From contig SCRU01000069.1 in NCBI GenBank assembly GCA_004323695.1, positions 1 to 64,000 on the forward strand: DNA of 64,000 bases, read 5' to 3'. Positions within the stretch are counted from its first letter, which is position 1. Each line of letters begins with the position of its first letter. The notes beneath the pieces are model-generated. The model had not been told where the DNA came from. It made no database searches and saw only the letters and a list, made by a program, of their open reading frames with translations. Made by a program: the position numbers and the translations under genes. The stretch comes from Burkholderiaceae bacterium. GTDB taxonomy: Bacteria; Pseudomonadota; Gammaproteobacteria; Burkholderiales; Burkholderiaceae_C. Positions 17,834 through 25,813 of the stretch are shown here, piece by piece.

Positions 17834-19042
17834 ATGACACCGGATTTCAGAGACGCCCGCGTGCTGCGCGGCCACGTGCAGCGCACGATGGATTTCTACC
17901 ATCCGCGTTGCATCGATCCCATCGGCGGCTTCTATCACTACTTCAAGGACGACGGCACGGTCTACAACCATGCTGATCGGCACCTCGTCAGCAGCACCCG
18001 TTTCATCTTCAACTACGCGATGGCCTTCCGGCACTTCAGGCGGCCCGAGTACCTCGACGGCGTGCGTCACGGCCTCCGGTTCCTGCGCAATGTGCATCGG
18101 CAGCCGGCCACCGGCGGGTACGCCTGGGAGATACGCCGGGACAGTGGCGGGACGACCGTCATTGACGCCACGAACCACTGCTACGGCCTGGCCTTCGTGC
18201 TGCTCGCCTACGCCCAGGCCGTGAGGGCGGGCCTCGATGAGGAGAGTGGACACTTGTCAGAGGTCTTCGAGTTGGTCGAAACGCATTTTTGGGAGCCCCA
18301 GCACGGCCTCTATGCGGATGAGGCGAACCCTGACTGGACGGGTCTGGCGCCGTATCGGGGGCAGAACGCCAACATGCACATGTGCGAGGCGCTCATCACG
18401 GCTTTCGAGGCCACCGGCGACGCGCGCTATCTGCGGCGCGCCGAAATGCTGGCGCGCCACGTCACCGTGCGCCAGGCGGCGCTGGCCGGCGACCTGGTGT
18501 GGGAACACTATCGGTCCGACTGGTCCGTCGACCAGGACTACAACAAGGGCGAAAAAAACAACCTGTTCCGGCCCTGGGGTTTCCAGCCGGGTCACCTGAC
18601 CGAGTGGGCCAAGCTATTGCTGATTCTCGAACGCCACAAGGGCCAACTCGCCGGCGACAGCGACTGGCTGGCACCCCGCGCCCAGGCGTTGTTCGACGCT
18701 GCCCTGGTCAACGCCTGGGACCACGAGCACGGTGGCATCCACTATGGATTCGCCCCGGATGGCGCCATCTGCGACCCTGACAAGTACTTCTGGGTGCAAG
18801 CCGAAAGCCTTGCCGCCGCCGCGTTGCTGGCCAGCCGGACCGGCGACGCGAAATATTGGGATTGGTACGACAGGCTGTGGCGCTACTGCTGGAAGCATTT
18901 TGTTGATCAGCGACATGGCGCATGGTTCCGGATTCTCACCGCGGACAACCAAAAGATCAGCGACGACAAGAGCCCGGCAGGAAAGACCGACTACCACACC
19001 ATGGGAGCGTGCTACGAGGTCCTGCGGTTGCTCGAAAATTGA
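17834..19042 (+). CDS. AGE-family epimerase/isomerase
   Basis: 402 residues, an (alpha/alpha)6-barrel of the N-acylglucosamine 2-epimerase / mannose isomerase family. Recognisable are STRFIFNYAMAFRHF, DATNHCYGLAFVLLAYAQA, NANMHMCEALITAFEATGD, FRPWGFQPGHLTEWAKLLLI, and HGGIHYGFAPDG, with conserved catalytic-type His in the NxxMH and PGHxxEW blocks. The pattern is closer to YihS-type aldose-ketose isomerases than to true GlcNAc 2-epimerase, which is inference. It follows the LysE gene by 38 bp. Its last 31 bp overlap the convergent hemerythrin gene. Confidence 0.88.
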   Translation: MTPDFRDARVLRGHVQRTMDFYHPRCIDPIGGFYHYFKDDGTVYNHADRHLVSSTRFIFNYAMAFRHFRRPEYLDGVRHGLRFLRNVHRQPATGGYAWEIRRDSGGTTVIDATNHCYGLAFVLLAYAQAVRAGLDEESGHLSEVFELVETHFWEPQHGLYADEANPDWTGLAPYRGQNANMHMCEALITAFEATGDARYLRRAEMLARHVTVRQAALAGDLVWEHYRSDWSVDQDYNKGEKNNLFRPWGFQPGHLTEWAKLLLILERHKGQLAGDSDWLAPRAQALFDAALVNAWDHEHGGIHYGFAPDGAICDPDKYFWVQAESLAAAALLASRTGDAKYWDWYDRLWRYCWKHFVDQRHGAWFRILTADNQKISDDKSPAGKTDYHTMGACYEVLRLLEN

Positions 19043-19584
19043 ACGCCAATACCACGCCGCTCGCGCATCGCGCAGCCGATGCTGGCCAGCGCGTCGTCGC
19101 CGAGCAGCCGCGCCGCCATCGGCAGCAATTCCGCGTCTTCGCGCTCGAGGTGCCGTTCATACGGGCCGGCGAACGCCTCCACATCGTCTGATGTGAGGGA
19201 AACGGACTCGCCCGCCGCAATCTTCGCCAGGGCGATGCGAAGCTTTTGCCACTGCGCCTCCAGCGCGCGGTGGTCCAGCGTGAGGCCTTCGGTCAACTGG
19301 CGCAGACAGACCGGATCGGAACCGGCCATCGATTCGATCAGCGCGGGGAACAGATCGACCTCCTCGTCCCGATGGTGGTGGATGGCCGAGGTGTCGAAGT
19401 AACGCATGACATTGGCTGCCGCGGTCCGCGCCTCCTGGTCGGCGCCATGCAGCGCCAGATGCGGCACCAGACGGCGCAAGGTGGCGCACTGGCGTGTGAT
19501 GCGGTCATGGCAGGCCGAGAGCATCTCCAGCGGGGCTTCGGTGCCCGCCGCGGGCGTGTGAAAACCTGGAAACGCTGTGCTCAC
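19012..19584 (-). CDS. Hemerythrin HHE-domain protein
   Basis: 190 residues from a GTG start at 19584 that has GGGAG eight bases upstream. The HHE cation-binding four-helix bundle spans about residues 20-165, with candidate di-iron ligands in MLSACHDRITRQC (His), TSAIHHHRDEEVDLFPAL (His, Glu), LTLDHRALEAQW (His) and YERHLEREDAELLPMA (His, Glu). Proteins of this type bind O2 or NO or help repair Fe-S clusters under nitrosative stress. Position beside PAS, DUF2249, FdxA and NsrR genes supports an NO-related role. It probably forms an operon with the PAS gene upstream. Confidence 0.88.
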   Translation of the reverse strand: MSTAFPGFHTPAAGTEAPLEMLSACHDRITRQCATLRRLVPHLALHGADQEARTAAANVMRYFDTSAIHHHRDEEVDLFPALIESMAGSDPVCLRQLTEGLTLDHRALEAQWQKLRIALAKIAAGESVSLTSDDVEAFAGPYERHLEREDAELLPMAARLLGDDALASIGCAMRERRGIGVQFSSNRRTS

Positions 19585-19603
19585 GATGCAGGCTCCCGGG
19601 GGC

Positions 19604-20065
19604 TCAGGCGCCGTCTCTGGTTTTGTCTTCGAGTTCCTTCAGCCGCGCGCGAAGGGCACCATCCGCCAGATAGCGTGCGGTGCAATCGCGGCCGACGGCC
19701 AGTGCGCCGATGACGGCGCCGGCCCCGTCGCGCACCAGCGCGAAGCTCAGGTCTACGTACAGCCTGGCGCCGTTCTTGTGCATCGAGCGCGTGGTCAGCA
19801 CACGATTCACGTACTTTTGCTGCCCGGTCTCCACGGCGTGATTGAAGCCGTCCCAATGGGCGCGCCGCAGCCGCTCGGGGATGATGATGTCCAGACTTTG
19901 CCCCATTGCTTCATCGGCGGTATGCCCAAAAACACTTACCGCGCCTCCGTTCCATAAACGGATCAGACCCTGGCGGTCGGCGAAGATGATGGCTTCGGGC
20001 GCCTGCTCGACGATGGCTTGGCACAGGTCCGGGCCTGCATGTCCAATTGGATCGCTTTGTTGCAT
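19604..20065 (-). CDS. Single PAS-domain protein
   Basis: 153 residues: one PAS domain and a short C-terminal helix, with no kinase or DNA-binding domain. The PAS core runs VEQAPEAIIFADRQGLIRLW (residues about 18-38), then NGGAVSVFGHTADEAMGQSL, HKNGARLYVDLSF and GAVIGALAVGRDCTARY. His in the FGH position and the overall pattern fit cofactor-binding or signal-sensing PAS modules, but the ligand cannot be assigned. GGGAGG lies upstream of ATG 20065. It is flanked by hemerythrin and DUF2249 genes on the same strand, so a small sensor in the NO/redox group is a reasonable guess. Confidence 0.85.
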   Translation of the reverse strand: MQQSDPIGHAGPDLCQAIVEQAPEAIIFADRQGLIRLWNGGAVSVFGHTADEAMGQSLDIIIPERLRRAHWDGFNHAVETGQQKYVNRVLTTRSMHKNGARLYVDLSFALVRDGAGAVIGALAVGRDCTARYLADGALRARLKELEDKTRDGA

Positions 20066-20095
20066 GTTGCCTCCCGGCCGAAGTTTCGCAGATGG

Positions 20096-20359
20096 TCAGT
20101 GCCGGATGAAATCAATCACGACGCCATCCGGCCCGCGCTGGCGGTAGGCGATCTCCACGGCGTCGGCGTAGCGCGCCTGCAATTGCTGCAGCAGCGGCAA
20201 CGGGTCGTGGTCGTTGACAAAGCGCATTGTCTCACCCGCGCGCAGTGCGTCGAGCGCGCCAAAGATGGCGGCATGGCGAAACCGCTTGGCAATGCCGCGC
20301 GCATCAAAGGGATAGAGCGCATCGGGGGACAGGTGCGAGTGGGGCTGGATGGCTTCCAT
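20096..20359 (-). CDS. DUF2249 domain-containing protein
   Basis: 87 residues from ATG 20359; an upstream GTG at 20395 is possible, and neither has a clear ribosome-binding site. LSPDALYPFDARGIAKRFRH and FVNDHDPLPLLQQLQARYAD match the TusA-like DUF2249 fold. Such domains commonly accompany hemerythrin and NO-responsive genes; the activity is unknown. It lies 30 bp upstream of the PAS gene and 62 bp downstream of fdxA on the same strand, so the order fdxA, DUF2249, PAS, hemerythrin may be one operon. Confidence 0.8.
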   Translation of the reverse strand: MEAIQPHSHLSPDALYPFDARGIAKRFRHAAIFGALDALRAGETMRFVNDHDPLPLLQQLQARYADAVEIAYRQRGPDGVVIDFIRH

Positions 20360-20421
20360 GGATTGGGTTGCTTTCAAAAAGTGAGCAAATACCACAGACT
20401 GGGTAAGGGCGCAGCCTGATA

Positions 20422-20745
20422 TCAGCGCTCAAGTTTGTCCCGCTTGTCAGTCACGTTGGCCCATTCGTCGGCGTCCGGCAGCGCCGCCTTGGTCCGGGTG
20501 ATCGGTTTCCACAGTCGGGCCAGCTCGGCATTCAACGGGGTGAAGTCCTGCTGGTCGGCCGGGACGTCTTCTTCGGCATAGATGGCATTCACCGGGCATT
20601 CGGGCACGCACACGGCGCAGTCGATGCAGTCGTCTGGGTCGATGGCCAGGAAGTTGGGGCCTTCGCGAAACGCATCGACCGGGCACACGTCGACACAGTC
20701 GGTGTACTTGCACTTGATGCAGGCTTCGGTGACGACAAAAGTCAT
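20422..20745 (-). CDS. fdxA: Ferredoxin FdxA (7Fe-8S type)
   Basis: 107 residues. [20 protein letters not shown] and CPVDAF provide the first cluster site, and [20 protein letters not shown] the second, as in FdxA-type ferredoxins with one 3Fe-4S and one 4Fe-4S cluster. The C-terminal tail of about 50 residues ([20 protein letters not shown]) is also family-typical. It is a soluble low-potential electron carrier. GAGGTAAC precedes ATG 20745. It is divergent from nsrR, and an NsrR-like site at 20841-20863 lies about 95 bp upstream of its start. Confidence 0.95.
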   Translation of the reverse strand: MTFVVTEACIKCKYTDCVDVCPVDAFREGPNFLAIDPDDCIDCAVCVPECPVNAIYAEEDVPADQQDFTPLNAELARLWKPITRTKAALPDADEWANVTDKRDKLER

Positions 20746-20840
20746 GTCGGTTACCTCAACTACGGATGTTGGCGGCGGGTGCGGCGTCAGAGGACATGAA
20801 AGATCTTTCCCGGAGGGTCAGGTTGGACACTGAATCTTTG

Positions 20841-20863
20841 AAGATGTATTATGAATCTTGCTT
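20841..20863. promoter_or_regulatory. NsrR-like operator, fdxA side
   Basis: A 23-base site beginning AAGATGTATT and ending CTT, with an internal symmetric AAGAT...ATCTT pair. The first half matches the published NsrR half-site AAGATGYATTT nearly perfectly; the second half is degenerate (16 of 23 positions overall by hand). Position suits control of fdxA. Confidence 0.55.
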
Positions 20864-20887
20864 AAATATATCACTGCCCTTTTGATA

Positions 20888-20910
20888 AAGCAATATTTTA
20901 AATAAATCTT
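20888..20910. promoter_or_regulatory. nsrR: NsrR-like operator at the nsrR start
   Basis: Reads AAG, five less-conserved bases, TTTTAAATAAATCTT. Allowing Y and R, 20 of 23 positions fit the gammaproteobacterial NsrR consensus (AAGATGYATTT-N-AAATRCATCTT form), counted by hand. It ends 7 bases before the nsrR ATG, so binding would block the gene's own expression. Confidence 0.7.
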
Positions 20911-20917
20911 CAAATTT

Positions 20918-21358
20918 ATGCGGCTGACGACCTTTTCCGATTACAGCCTGCGGGTGTTGATGTACCTTGCCCTGCAAGATGATCGCCTCGCAACGATCCA
21001 GGAGATCGCCACGGCCTACGACATCTCGGAAAGCCACCTGATGAAGGTGGTGCATCAACTCGCGCGCAGCGGGGTGGTCGAAACGGTGCGTGGCAAGGGT
21101 GGTGGCCTGCGGCTGGCACTGGAGCCGGACGAGATCCGTCTGGGCCAGGTGGTACGGCAAGCGGAAGGGGACGGACCGATCGTCGAATGCCTGTCCGGCG
21201 AGCCGGCGTGCTGCCGCATTGCTTCGGTCTGCCGGCTTCCTGGTGTTCTGGTTCGCGCGTTCAACGCCTTGTATGCGGAACTCGATCGCTATACGCTCGC
21301 CGATCTCATGAAGGAACCGAGCGGATTCAAACGCGTGCTGGTGCTGGACCCCGAGTAA
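20918..21358 (+). CDS. nsrR: Rrf2-family NO-responsive repressor NsrR
   Basis: 146 residues. The winged helix begins MRLTTFSDYSLRVLMYLALQ, the near-invariant NsrR start, with ISESHLMKVVHQLARSGVVE as recognition helix region. The Fe-S ligands lie in VECLSGEPACCRIASVCRL: three Cys in the C-x5/6-C-x5-C layout of NsrR's [4Fe-4S] or [2Fe-2S] cluster, plus an extra adjacent Cys. NO destroys the cluster and relieves repression. There is no Shine-Dalgarno sequence; the start lies 7 bases after a strong NsrR-like operator. Neighbours (FdxA, haemoglobin, NnrS, hemerythrin) are classic targets. Confidence 0.93.
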   Translation: MRLTTFSDYSLRVLMYLALQDDRLATIQEIATAYDISESHLMKVVHQLARSGVVETVRGKGGGLRLALEPDEIRLGQVVRQAEGDGPIVECLSGEPACCRIASVCRLPGVLVRAFNALYAELDRYTLADLMKEPSGFKRVLVLDPE

Positions 21359-21428
21359 GCCGAGCCGGCTTCGGCGGCCGCTAAAAGAACTGCGGGACAC
21401 TGCACCAGGGTGCTTCAGCACATTCCAT

Positions 21429-21451
21429 AACATTCATGTAATATGAATGTT
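21429..21451. promoter_or_regulatory. Perfect palindrome at the haemoglobin start
   Basis: AACATTCAT-GTAAT-ATGAATGTT: 9-bp perfect arms and a 5-bp centre, 23 bases in all, the same length and A/T layout as NsrR sites. It ends one base before ATG 21452 and contains the alternative ATG 21443. The ATGAATGTT half recurs at the nnrS operator (28791-28799). Confidence 0.7.
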
Positions 21452-21946
21452 ATGGACGAAGCCATAGCACAGTCGGACCGTGCCGGAGCCATTGAACCGG
21501 TCAGTGCGGGCCGCGCACTTATCATCCAGCTGGTTCACACGTTCTACGCGGACGTGCGCGCCGATCCAATTCTTGGGCCTACCTTCGATGCCGTGATTGG
21601 AGATCGATGGGGGCCGCATCTGGCGCGCATGGTCGAGTTCTGGTGCACCGTGATGCTGGAGACGCGCAGTTTCAAGGGCAATGTTTTTGCCAGACACATG
21701 GCGGTGCCGGGTGTCACGCCCGGGCATTTCAGCCGCTGGCTCGCCTACTGGTTCTCACGCACGAACGCGCTTTTTTTGCCTGCCGCCGCCGTGGTGTTGC
21801 AACGCGCCGCCCTGGGTATTGCGAAGATGCTTTATCGCGGCTACTTCGGGGCTGGCGCCCACTTCGAGGCCATCGTGTCCGAGGCACGCGAGGCGGCCCG
21901 AGTGGGAAAGCCGAGGGCCCTGCCGGCGCGGGATTCTTGTTCATAG
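21443..21946 (+). CDS. Group III truncated haemoglobin
   Basis: 167 residues from ATG 21443, or 164 from ATG 21452. The 2-on-2 globin core is visible: LIIQLVHTFYADVRADPILG, RWGPHLARMVEFWCTVML and ARHMAVPGVTPGHFSRWLAYW, which fit group III (Ctb-like) globins with the HxxxP...HFxxW pattern. Such globins bind O2 or NO and are induced in nitrosative or micro-oxic conditions. The 21443 ATG lies inside a perfect 23-bp palindrome and neither start has a ribosome-binding site, so the mRNA may be leaderless or poorly initiated until derepressed. It is downstream of nsrR on the same strand (84 bp). Confidence 0.88.
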   Translation: MNVMDEAIAQSDRAGAIEPVSAGRALIIQLVHTFYADVRADPILGPTFDAVIGDRWGPHLARMVEFWCTVMLETRSFKGNVFARHMAVPGVTPGHFSRWLAYWFSRTNALFLPAAAVVLQRAALGIAKMLYRGYFGAGAHFEAIVSEAREAARVGKPRALPARDSCS

Positions 21947-22001
21947 CTCATGAACCCTGCCGTGTCCGCAAATCATCGATTTTGTTTTTACTGGAGTTCA
22001 A

Positions 22002-23237
22002 ATGAGTCTCAAAGTGTTGCTGCTGGAAGATGTACATGCCAGCGCTACCCCGGTCCTGCAAGCGATTCGCGACATCGAAATCATCCGGCTCAAACACGCG
22101 CCGGATGCCGGGGAGTTGCGGACCTTGCTTGCCGATGTGAACGTGCTGGGGCTGCGCTCACGCACCCGGCTCACGCGCGAGGTGCTGGAGCATGCCCCGC
22201 ATCTGCAAGCGGTGGGTTCGTATTGCACGGGCACCAACAACCTTGACCTGAACGAGCTGACGCAACGTGGGGTCGGCGTCTTCAACGGGCCGTTTTCCAA
22301 CACGCGATCCGTGGCGGAGTTGGTGATCGGCCACGCCATCCATCTGCTGCGCCGCGTCCCGGAACGCCACGCTGCGGCCGTGCGCGGCGCGTGGCTAAAG
22401 GACGCAAAGGGTTCCAACGAGCTGCGCGGCAAGACGCTGGGAATCGTCGGGTACGGCAAGATCGGAACCCAGACCGGCTTGCTGGCCGAGGCCATCGGCA
22501 TGCACGTGATCTATTACGACATCGAGGCCTGCCTGCCGCTCGGCAATGCCGTGCCGGCCGTGTCGCTCGAAGCGCTTCTGCGGACATCGGATGTGGTCAC
22601 GCTACACGTCCCGGAGACCGAGCGCACCCGGCAGTTGATCGACGGGACCCGGCTGGCCCAGATGAAAGATGATGCGGCGCTGATCAATCTGGCGCGTGGT
22701 CAGGCAGTCGATATCGACGCGCTGTACGCAACGCTGCGCAGCGGGCGGCTGCGCGGCGCGGCCATCGACGTGTTTCCGCTGGAGCCGGCTTCCAAGTCCG
22801 ATACGTTCGAATCACCACTGCGCAAGCTGGACAACGTCATCCTGACGCCGCATGTGGGGGGCTCCACGTTTGAGGCACAGCGCAACCTGGGGGTGGAGGT
22901 GTCGGAGAAGCTGCGCGACTACCTGCTCTTTGGCACCGTGCGCGGAAGCGTCAACCTGCCGGAACTGTCGGTGGGCGTGCTGCGGGCGCCGTGCCGCCTG
23001 GTGCATATTCATCACGACCGGCCGGGCGTCATGTCGCAACTCAATGGCCTGCTGTCGACGGGCGGCCTGAACGTGTCGCAATTGCACCTGGAGACGCAGG
23101 GCGGTATCGGCGTGGCGGCCATCGACTTGAGCGCGGCGCTGGATGCACCCACCTTGCAAGCCATTGCGCGGGCCGAGGGAACGATCCGGGCCTTTACCGT
23201 GCAACCTTCGTCGGTGCGGGCGCAGCTGGCGGCGTGA
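22002..23237 (+). CDS. serA: D-3-phosphoglycerate dehydrogenase
   Basis: 411 residues, the length of SerA with a single C-terminal ACT domain. First step of serine synthesis: 3-phosphoglycerate to phosphohydroxypyruvate with NAD. Present are GSYCTGTNNLDLN (substrate loop), the Rossmann motif GKTLGIVGYGKIGTQTGLLA, INLARGQAVDIDALYATL with its Arg, AIDVFPLEP with Glu, and LTPHVGGST with the catalytic His. The ACT domain (about 335-405) reads IHHDRPGVMSQLNGLLSTGG, then NVSQLHLETQG. It sits 55 bp downstream of the haemoglobin gene and convergent with the oxidase operon. No stress role is evident, so this may be a chance neighbour or a serine supply linked to recovery. Confidence 0.93.
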   Translation: MSLKVLLLEDVHASATPVLQAIRDIEIIRLKHAPDAGELRTLLADVNVLGLRSRTRLTREVLEHAPHLQAVGSYCTGTNNLDLNELTQRGVGVFNGPFSNTRSVAELVIGHAIHLLRRVPERHAAAVRGAWLKDAKGSNELRGKTLGIVGYGKIGTQTGLLAEAIGMHVIYYDIEACLPLGNAVPAVSLEALLRTSDVVTLHVPETERTRQLIDGTRLAQMKDDAALINLARGQAVDIDALYATLRSGRLRGAAIDVFPLEPASKSDTFESPLRKLDNVILTPHVGGSTFEAQRNLGVEVSEKLRDYLLFGTVRGSVNLPELSVGVLRAPCRLVHIHHDRPGVMSQLNGLLSTGGLNVSQLHLETQGGIGVAAIDLSAALDAPTLQAIARAEGTIRAFTVQPSSVRAQLAA

Positions 23238-23856
23238 TGGCGGTGAGTGTGGCTGGCGTGGCGCCCAGCCGCATCATCTGGCGGAACGCCAGCACACCCA
23301 GGACCAGCGCCAGCAGGACCAGGCCAGTCCCGGTGTTGCTCTGGTCATCGGTCAGATAATTCGCGCACAGGCGCGAGGTGGTGTCCATGTAAAGCAGGCC
23401 GGCGGTGGCGGTTGTCCAGGACAGATTGCCGACAAAAAACAACAAGACCTCTGGCGCCATGCGCCGCCAACTGCCGGCCAGCATGAATCCGCACAGCCAC
23501 CAGCTGGCGTACTTCGCCGCCGCAACGGAAGGGACCAACAGTGTGGCATCCAGCGCGGCAGGAATCATCCAGAACATGGCGACACAGGTGACGATGCTGG
23601 CGCACGTCAGGCCGCCCCAGTTCAACAGGGCCAGTACCTGACCGATGCGAGGGAATCGCCGCGTCGCCCCGGGCAGGAGCAGATCGCGTGCCGCCCAGCC
23701 CGCGGCAAGCAACATCGGGAACTCGACAAGCATGTGCAGCAGCATTTCGCTTTCGAGCCGGTGGCGCAACACGGGCCACAAAAGTATCAATGGCGTCATG
23801 GCGAGCCCGGTCTGCAGAACGCGCACAGTTATTCGCACGGACAGTCTCCGCGTCAT
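23194..23856 (-). CDS. Polytopic membrane protein, last gene of the oxidase operon (CtaG-like?)
   Basis: 220 residues from ATG 23856, which overlaps the SCO stop as ATGA. About five to six hydrophobic helices are visible: LQTGLAMTPLILLWPVL, MLLHMLVEFPMLLAAGWAA, VLALLNWGGLTCASIVTCVA, LLFFVGNLSWTTATAGLLYM and GLVLLALVLGVLAF. The LRHRLESEMLLHMLVEFP stretch with its His and Met residues is reminiscent of CtaG-type copper/oxidase assembly proteins, a tentative comparison. Its place after SCO in an oxidase operon supports assembly or a small accessory subunit. The C-terminus overlaps the convergent serA by 44 bp. I do not recognise a named family with confidence. Confidence 0.7.
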   Translation of the reverse strand: MTRRLSVRITVRVLQTGLAMTPLILLWPVLRHRLESEMLLHMLVEFPMLLAAGWAARDLLLPGATRRFPRIGQVLALLNWGGLTCASIVTCVAMFWMIPAALDATLLVPSVAAAKYASWWLCGFMLAGSWRRMAPEVLLFFVGNLSWTTATAGLLYMDTTSRLCANYLTDDQSNTGTGLVLLALVLGVLAFRQMMRLGATPATLTAITPPAAPAPTKVAR

Positions 23857-24542
23857 GGTGTTTTGGGTGGTGTTGCGGCGAGCCTTTCGGCAGCCGCAAG
23901 GGCCTGGGGCCATTGGTCGAAGTCGTACAGACCGCGCAGTCTCCCCGAGGCATCGAGAAGATGGATGTCTCCGTTATGGACAAAGCCGCCCTGGCCGTCT
24001 GGAATCGCAATCACTTTCAGCGACCGCATCAGCGTGCAAGTGTCGGAGGCCGTGGCCGGTATGGCGAGCGTCCAAAGCGCGGGATTGATTCGATGCTCAC
24101 GGGCGTACGCGCGCAAGCTGTCCGCGTCGTCGTGCTCTGCATCGAATGAGATGGAGACCAGATGCACGGCGTTCAAGGACGGACTCACGCTTCGCCGCGT
24201 TTCCAGTTGCACCTGCATCTGCCGGTATTCGTCGCCGAGCGCGCGGCATATGGTGGGACAGCGGGTATAGATGAAATCGACCAGATAGGCGGCGGGCGCA
24301 CTGCGGCTTTTACTGCGCCAGAGAGTCACGGGTGTCGTGCCCATCTGGCGCAGCGGCACCTGTGCGGCGCGCAGTTCTCCGGCTTGCATTTGCATTTGCC
24401 GATGGCCCTCGAATGTCCATAGCTCGAAGTTGCGCGTATAGCGGTAGAGCCCAGCCAGAAAAACCACTACCACCGTAACGCTCAGCATCACCGTCAGGCG
24501 TCGTGCCAGCGGTGTGTCGACAGGGGAGGCGCAGTCCGGCAC
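23853..24542 (-). CDS. SCO1/SenC-family copper chaperone
   Basis: 229 residues from a GTG start at 24542 (Met at 24488 is an alternative just before the membrane anchor LSVTVVVVFLAGLYRY). A thioredoxin-like periplasmic domain follows, with IYTRCPTICRAL giving the CxxxC copper motif and GFVHNGDIHLLDASGRL carrying the conserved distal His. SCO proteins deliver copper or reduce thiols during assembly of copper centres in haem-copper oxidases, and for C-family oxidases they support CuB loading. It sits 25 bp after the cytochrome c gene and overlaps the next gene by four bases. Confidence 0.9.
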   Translation of the reverse strand: MPDCASPVDTPLARRLTVMLSVTVVVVFLAGLYRYTRNFELWTFEGHRQMQMQAGELRAAQVPLRQMGTTPVTLWRSKSRSAPAAYLVDFIYTRCPTICRALGDEYRQMQVQLETRRSVSPSLNAVHLVSISFDAEHDDADSLRAYAREHRINPALWTLAIPATASDTCTLMRSLKVIAIPDGQGGFVHNGDIHLLDASGRLRGLYDFDQWPQALAAAERLAATPPKTP

Positions 24543-24567
24543 AGCGTATCTTCAGTGGGGTTGCGGG

Positions 24568-25164
24568 TTACTTCATCGGATCGAGTTCGGAGTCGCCCTT
24601 GAACGGCGCGGTACGCGCCGCCGTATCCTTGCGCACCGCCGCCACCGCTTCCGATGTGATCGGGCCGCCCGTGTTGCCCCAATGGCTGCGAACGTACGTC
24701 AACACGGCCGCAACCTCGGGATCCTGCAATTGACCCTGGAAAGTCGGCATGGTGCCGTTGAAGGGATTGCCCTTGACCGTGAGCGGCCCGCTGATCCCGT
24801 GAAGCACGATGGCGATCAGCGTAGTCTCTTTTCCCGCGACCCAATCCGAACCCGCGAGCGGAGGGAATACCCCTGGAAGTCCCATGCCCGTAGCCTGGTG
24901 GCATGCGGCGCAGTGCGAAGCAAACACGGCCGCGCCGTCGACGGCTGCGCCGGCTGCGAGCTTTGGCGCTCCTTGGAGATCGGATGCCGTGCGGTAATCG
25001 CCCCAGGCGGATGGCGTATTCAGCGTGGTGCGCAAGATATACACCACGCCAAAGACGAACAGCGCAATGACCAGCAGGATGATGAACCAGGGGGTTGGGT
25101 TCGCACCTTCGACCGGCTCTGGATTTTCGCGCTCTTGCTGCGGCAGGATTTCAGGCGTTGTCAT
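24568..25164 (-). CDS. Membrane-anchored monohaem cytochrome c (oxidase subunit III-like)
   Basis: 198 residues. An N-terminal membrane helix (PWFIILLVIALFVFGVVYIL, about residues 25-44) is followed by one class I cytochrome c domain with CAACH and the PPLAGSDWV region; PFNGTMPTFQGQLQDPEVAA supplies the Met axial ligand. The arrangement recalls CcoP of cbb3 oxidases, but with one haem instead of two. An Ala/Lys-rich tail follows. It lies 22 bp after the CcoO-like gene and should pass electrons to the oxidase core in the periplasm. Confidence 0.88.
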   Translation of the reverse strand: MTTPEILPQQERENPEPVEGANPTPWFIILLVIALFVFGVVYILRTTLNTPSAWGDYRTASDLQGAPKLAAGAAVDGAAVFASHCAACHQATGMGLPGVFPPLAGSDWVAGKETTLIAIVLHGISGPLTVKGNPFNGTMPTFQGQLQDPEVAAVLTYVRSHWGNTGGPITSEAVAAVRKDTAARTAPFKGDSELDPMK

Positions 25165-25186
25165 GGGGTTCGGCTCCAGGTGTGGC

Positions 25187-25813
25187 TCAGGGCTTGGCCG
25201 GAGCCGGTGGGATGGGCTCGGTCGATGTCGTGGCGGGGGCTATGGCCGGAAAACTGCGGTTCAGGGACAACAGGTATTTAACGAGGTCGACCGCTTCCGG
25301 ACGTGCCACGACCACCTTGCCGGCCGGCGCGTAGCCTGGCGGCAGTGTCACGACCATGTCGTCGGTCTCCGCCTTGGCCTTGGCCTCGAACAGGAATGGA
25401 AACGCCGGCATGATGCTGCCAGGCACGTAGGCCCGGGGCTCGTACAGGTGCCCCAGGTTCCATTGCTCGCTCGGCTGGCGCACCCCGACGTTCATCAGGT
25501 CGGGGCCGGTGCGCATGTCGCCGAGCAGGGGCGGCGTGTCATAGACGTAGTCACCGGCCACCGTGGCGCGGCCCCAGCCGCGCGCGAAATCTGCCGGGGC
25601 GAACTCCTTCGAGCGCGGCTGTTGGGTGTGGCAATAGACGCAGCCATTGCTGATGTACACCTGCCGCCCGCGCAATTCGGCGCTGGTGTAGGGTTTCAGG
25701 CCCGGCGTCGGGGTGACGTCATGGAGTTCGAGATAGGGCAGCACCACGAGAGCACTGACCGACAGTGCCAGCATGACCATGGCGCCGCCAAGGAGCTTGG
25801 TCTCGCTTTTCAT
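25187..25813 (-). CDS. cbb3-type oxidase subunit II-like cytochrome c (CcoO-like)
   Basis: 208 residues. One N-terminal helix (LLGGAMVMLALSVSALVVLP) anchors a monohaem cytochrome c domain. ELRGRQVYISNGCVYCHTQQ gives CVYCH in the characteristic CcoO context, GPDLMNVGVRQPSEQWNLGH follows, and SIMPAFPFLF resembles the CcoO Met-ligand motif SxMPxYPWL. The C-terminus is Pro/Ala-rich and has no second haem. Its ATG overlaps the stop of the subunit I gene (ATGA), so they are translationally coupled. Confidence 0.92.
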   Translation of the reverse strand: MKSETKLLGGAMVMLALSVSALVVLPYLELHDVTPTPGLKPYTSAELRGRQVYISNGCVYCHTQQPRSKEFAPADFARGWGRATVAGDYVYDTPPLLGDMRTGPDLMNVGVRQPSEQWNLGHLYEPRAYVPGSIMPAFPFLFEAKAKAETDDMVVTLPPGYAPAGKVVVARPEAVDLVKYLLSLNRSFPAIAPATTSTEPIPPAPAKP

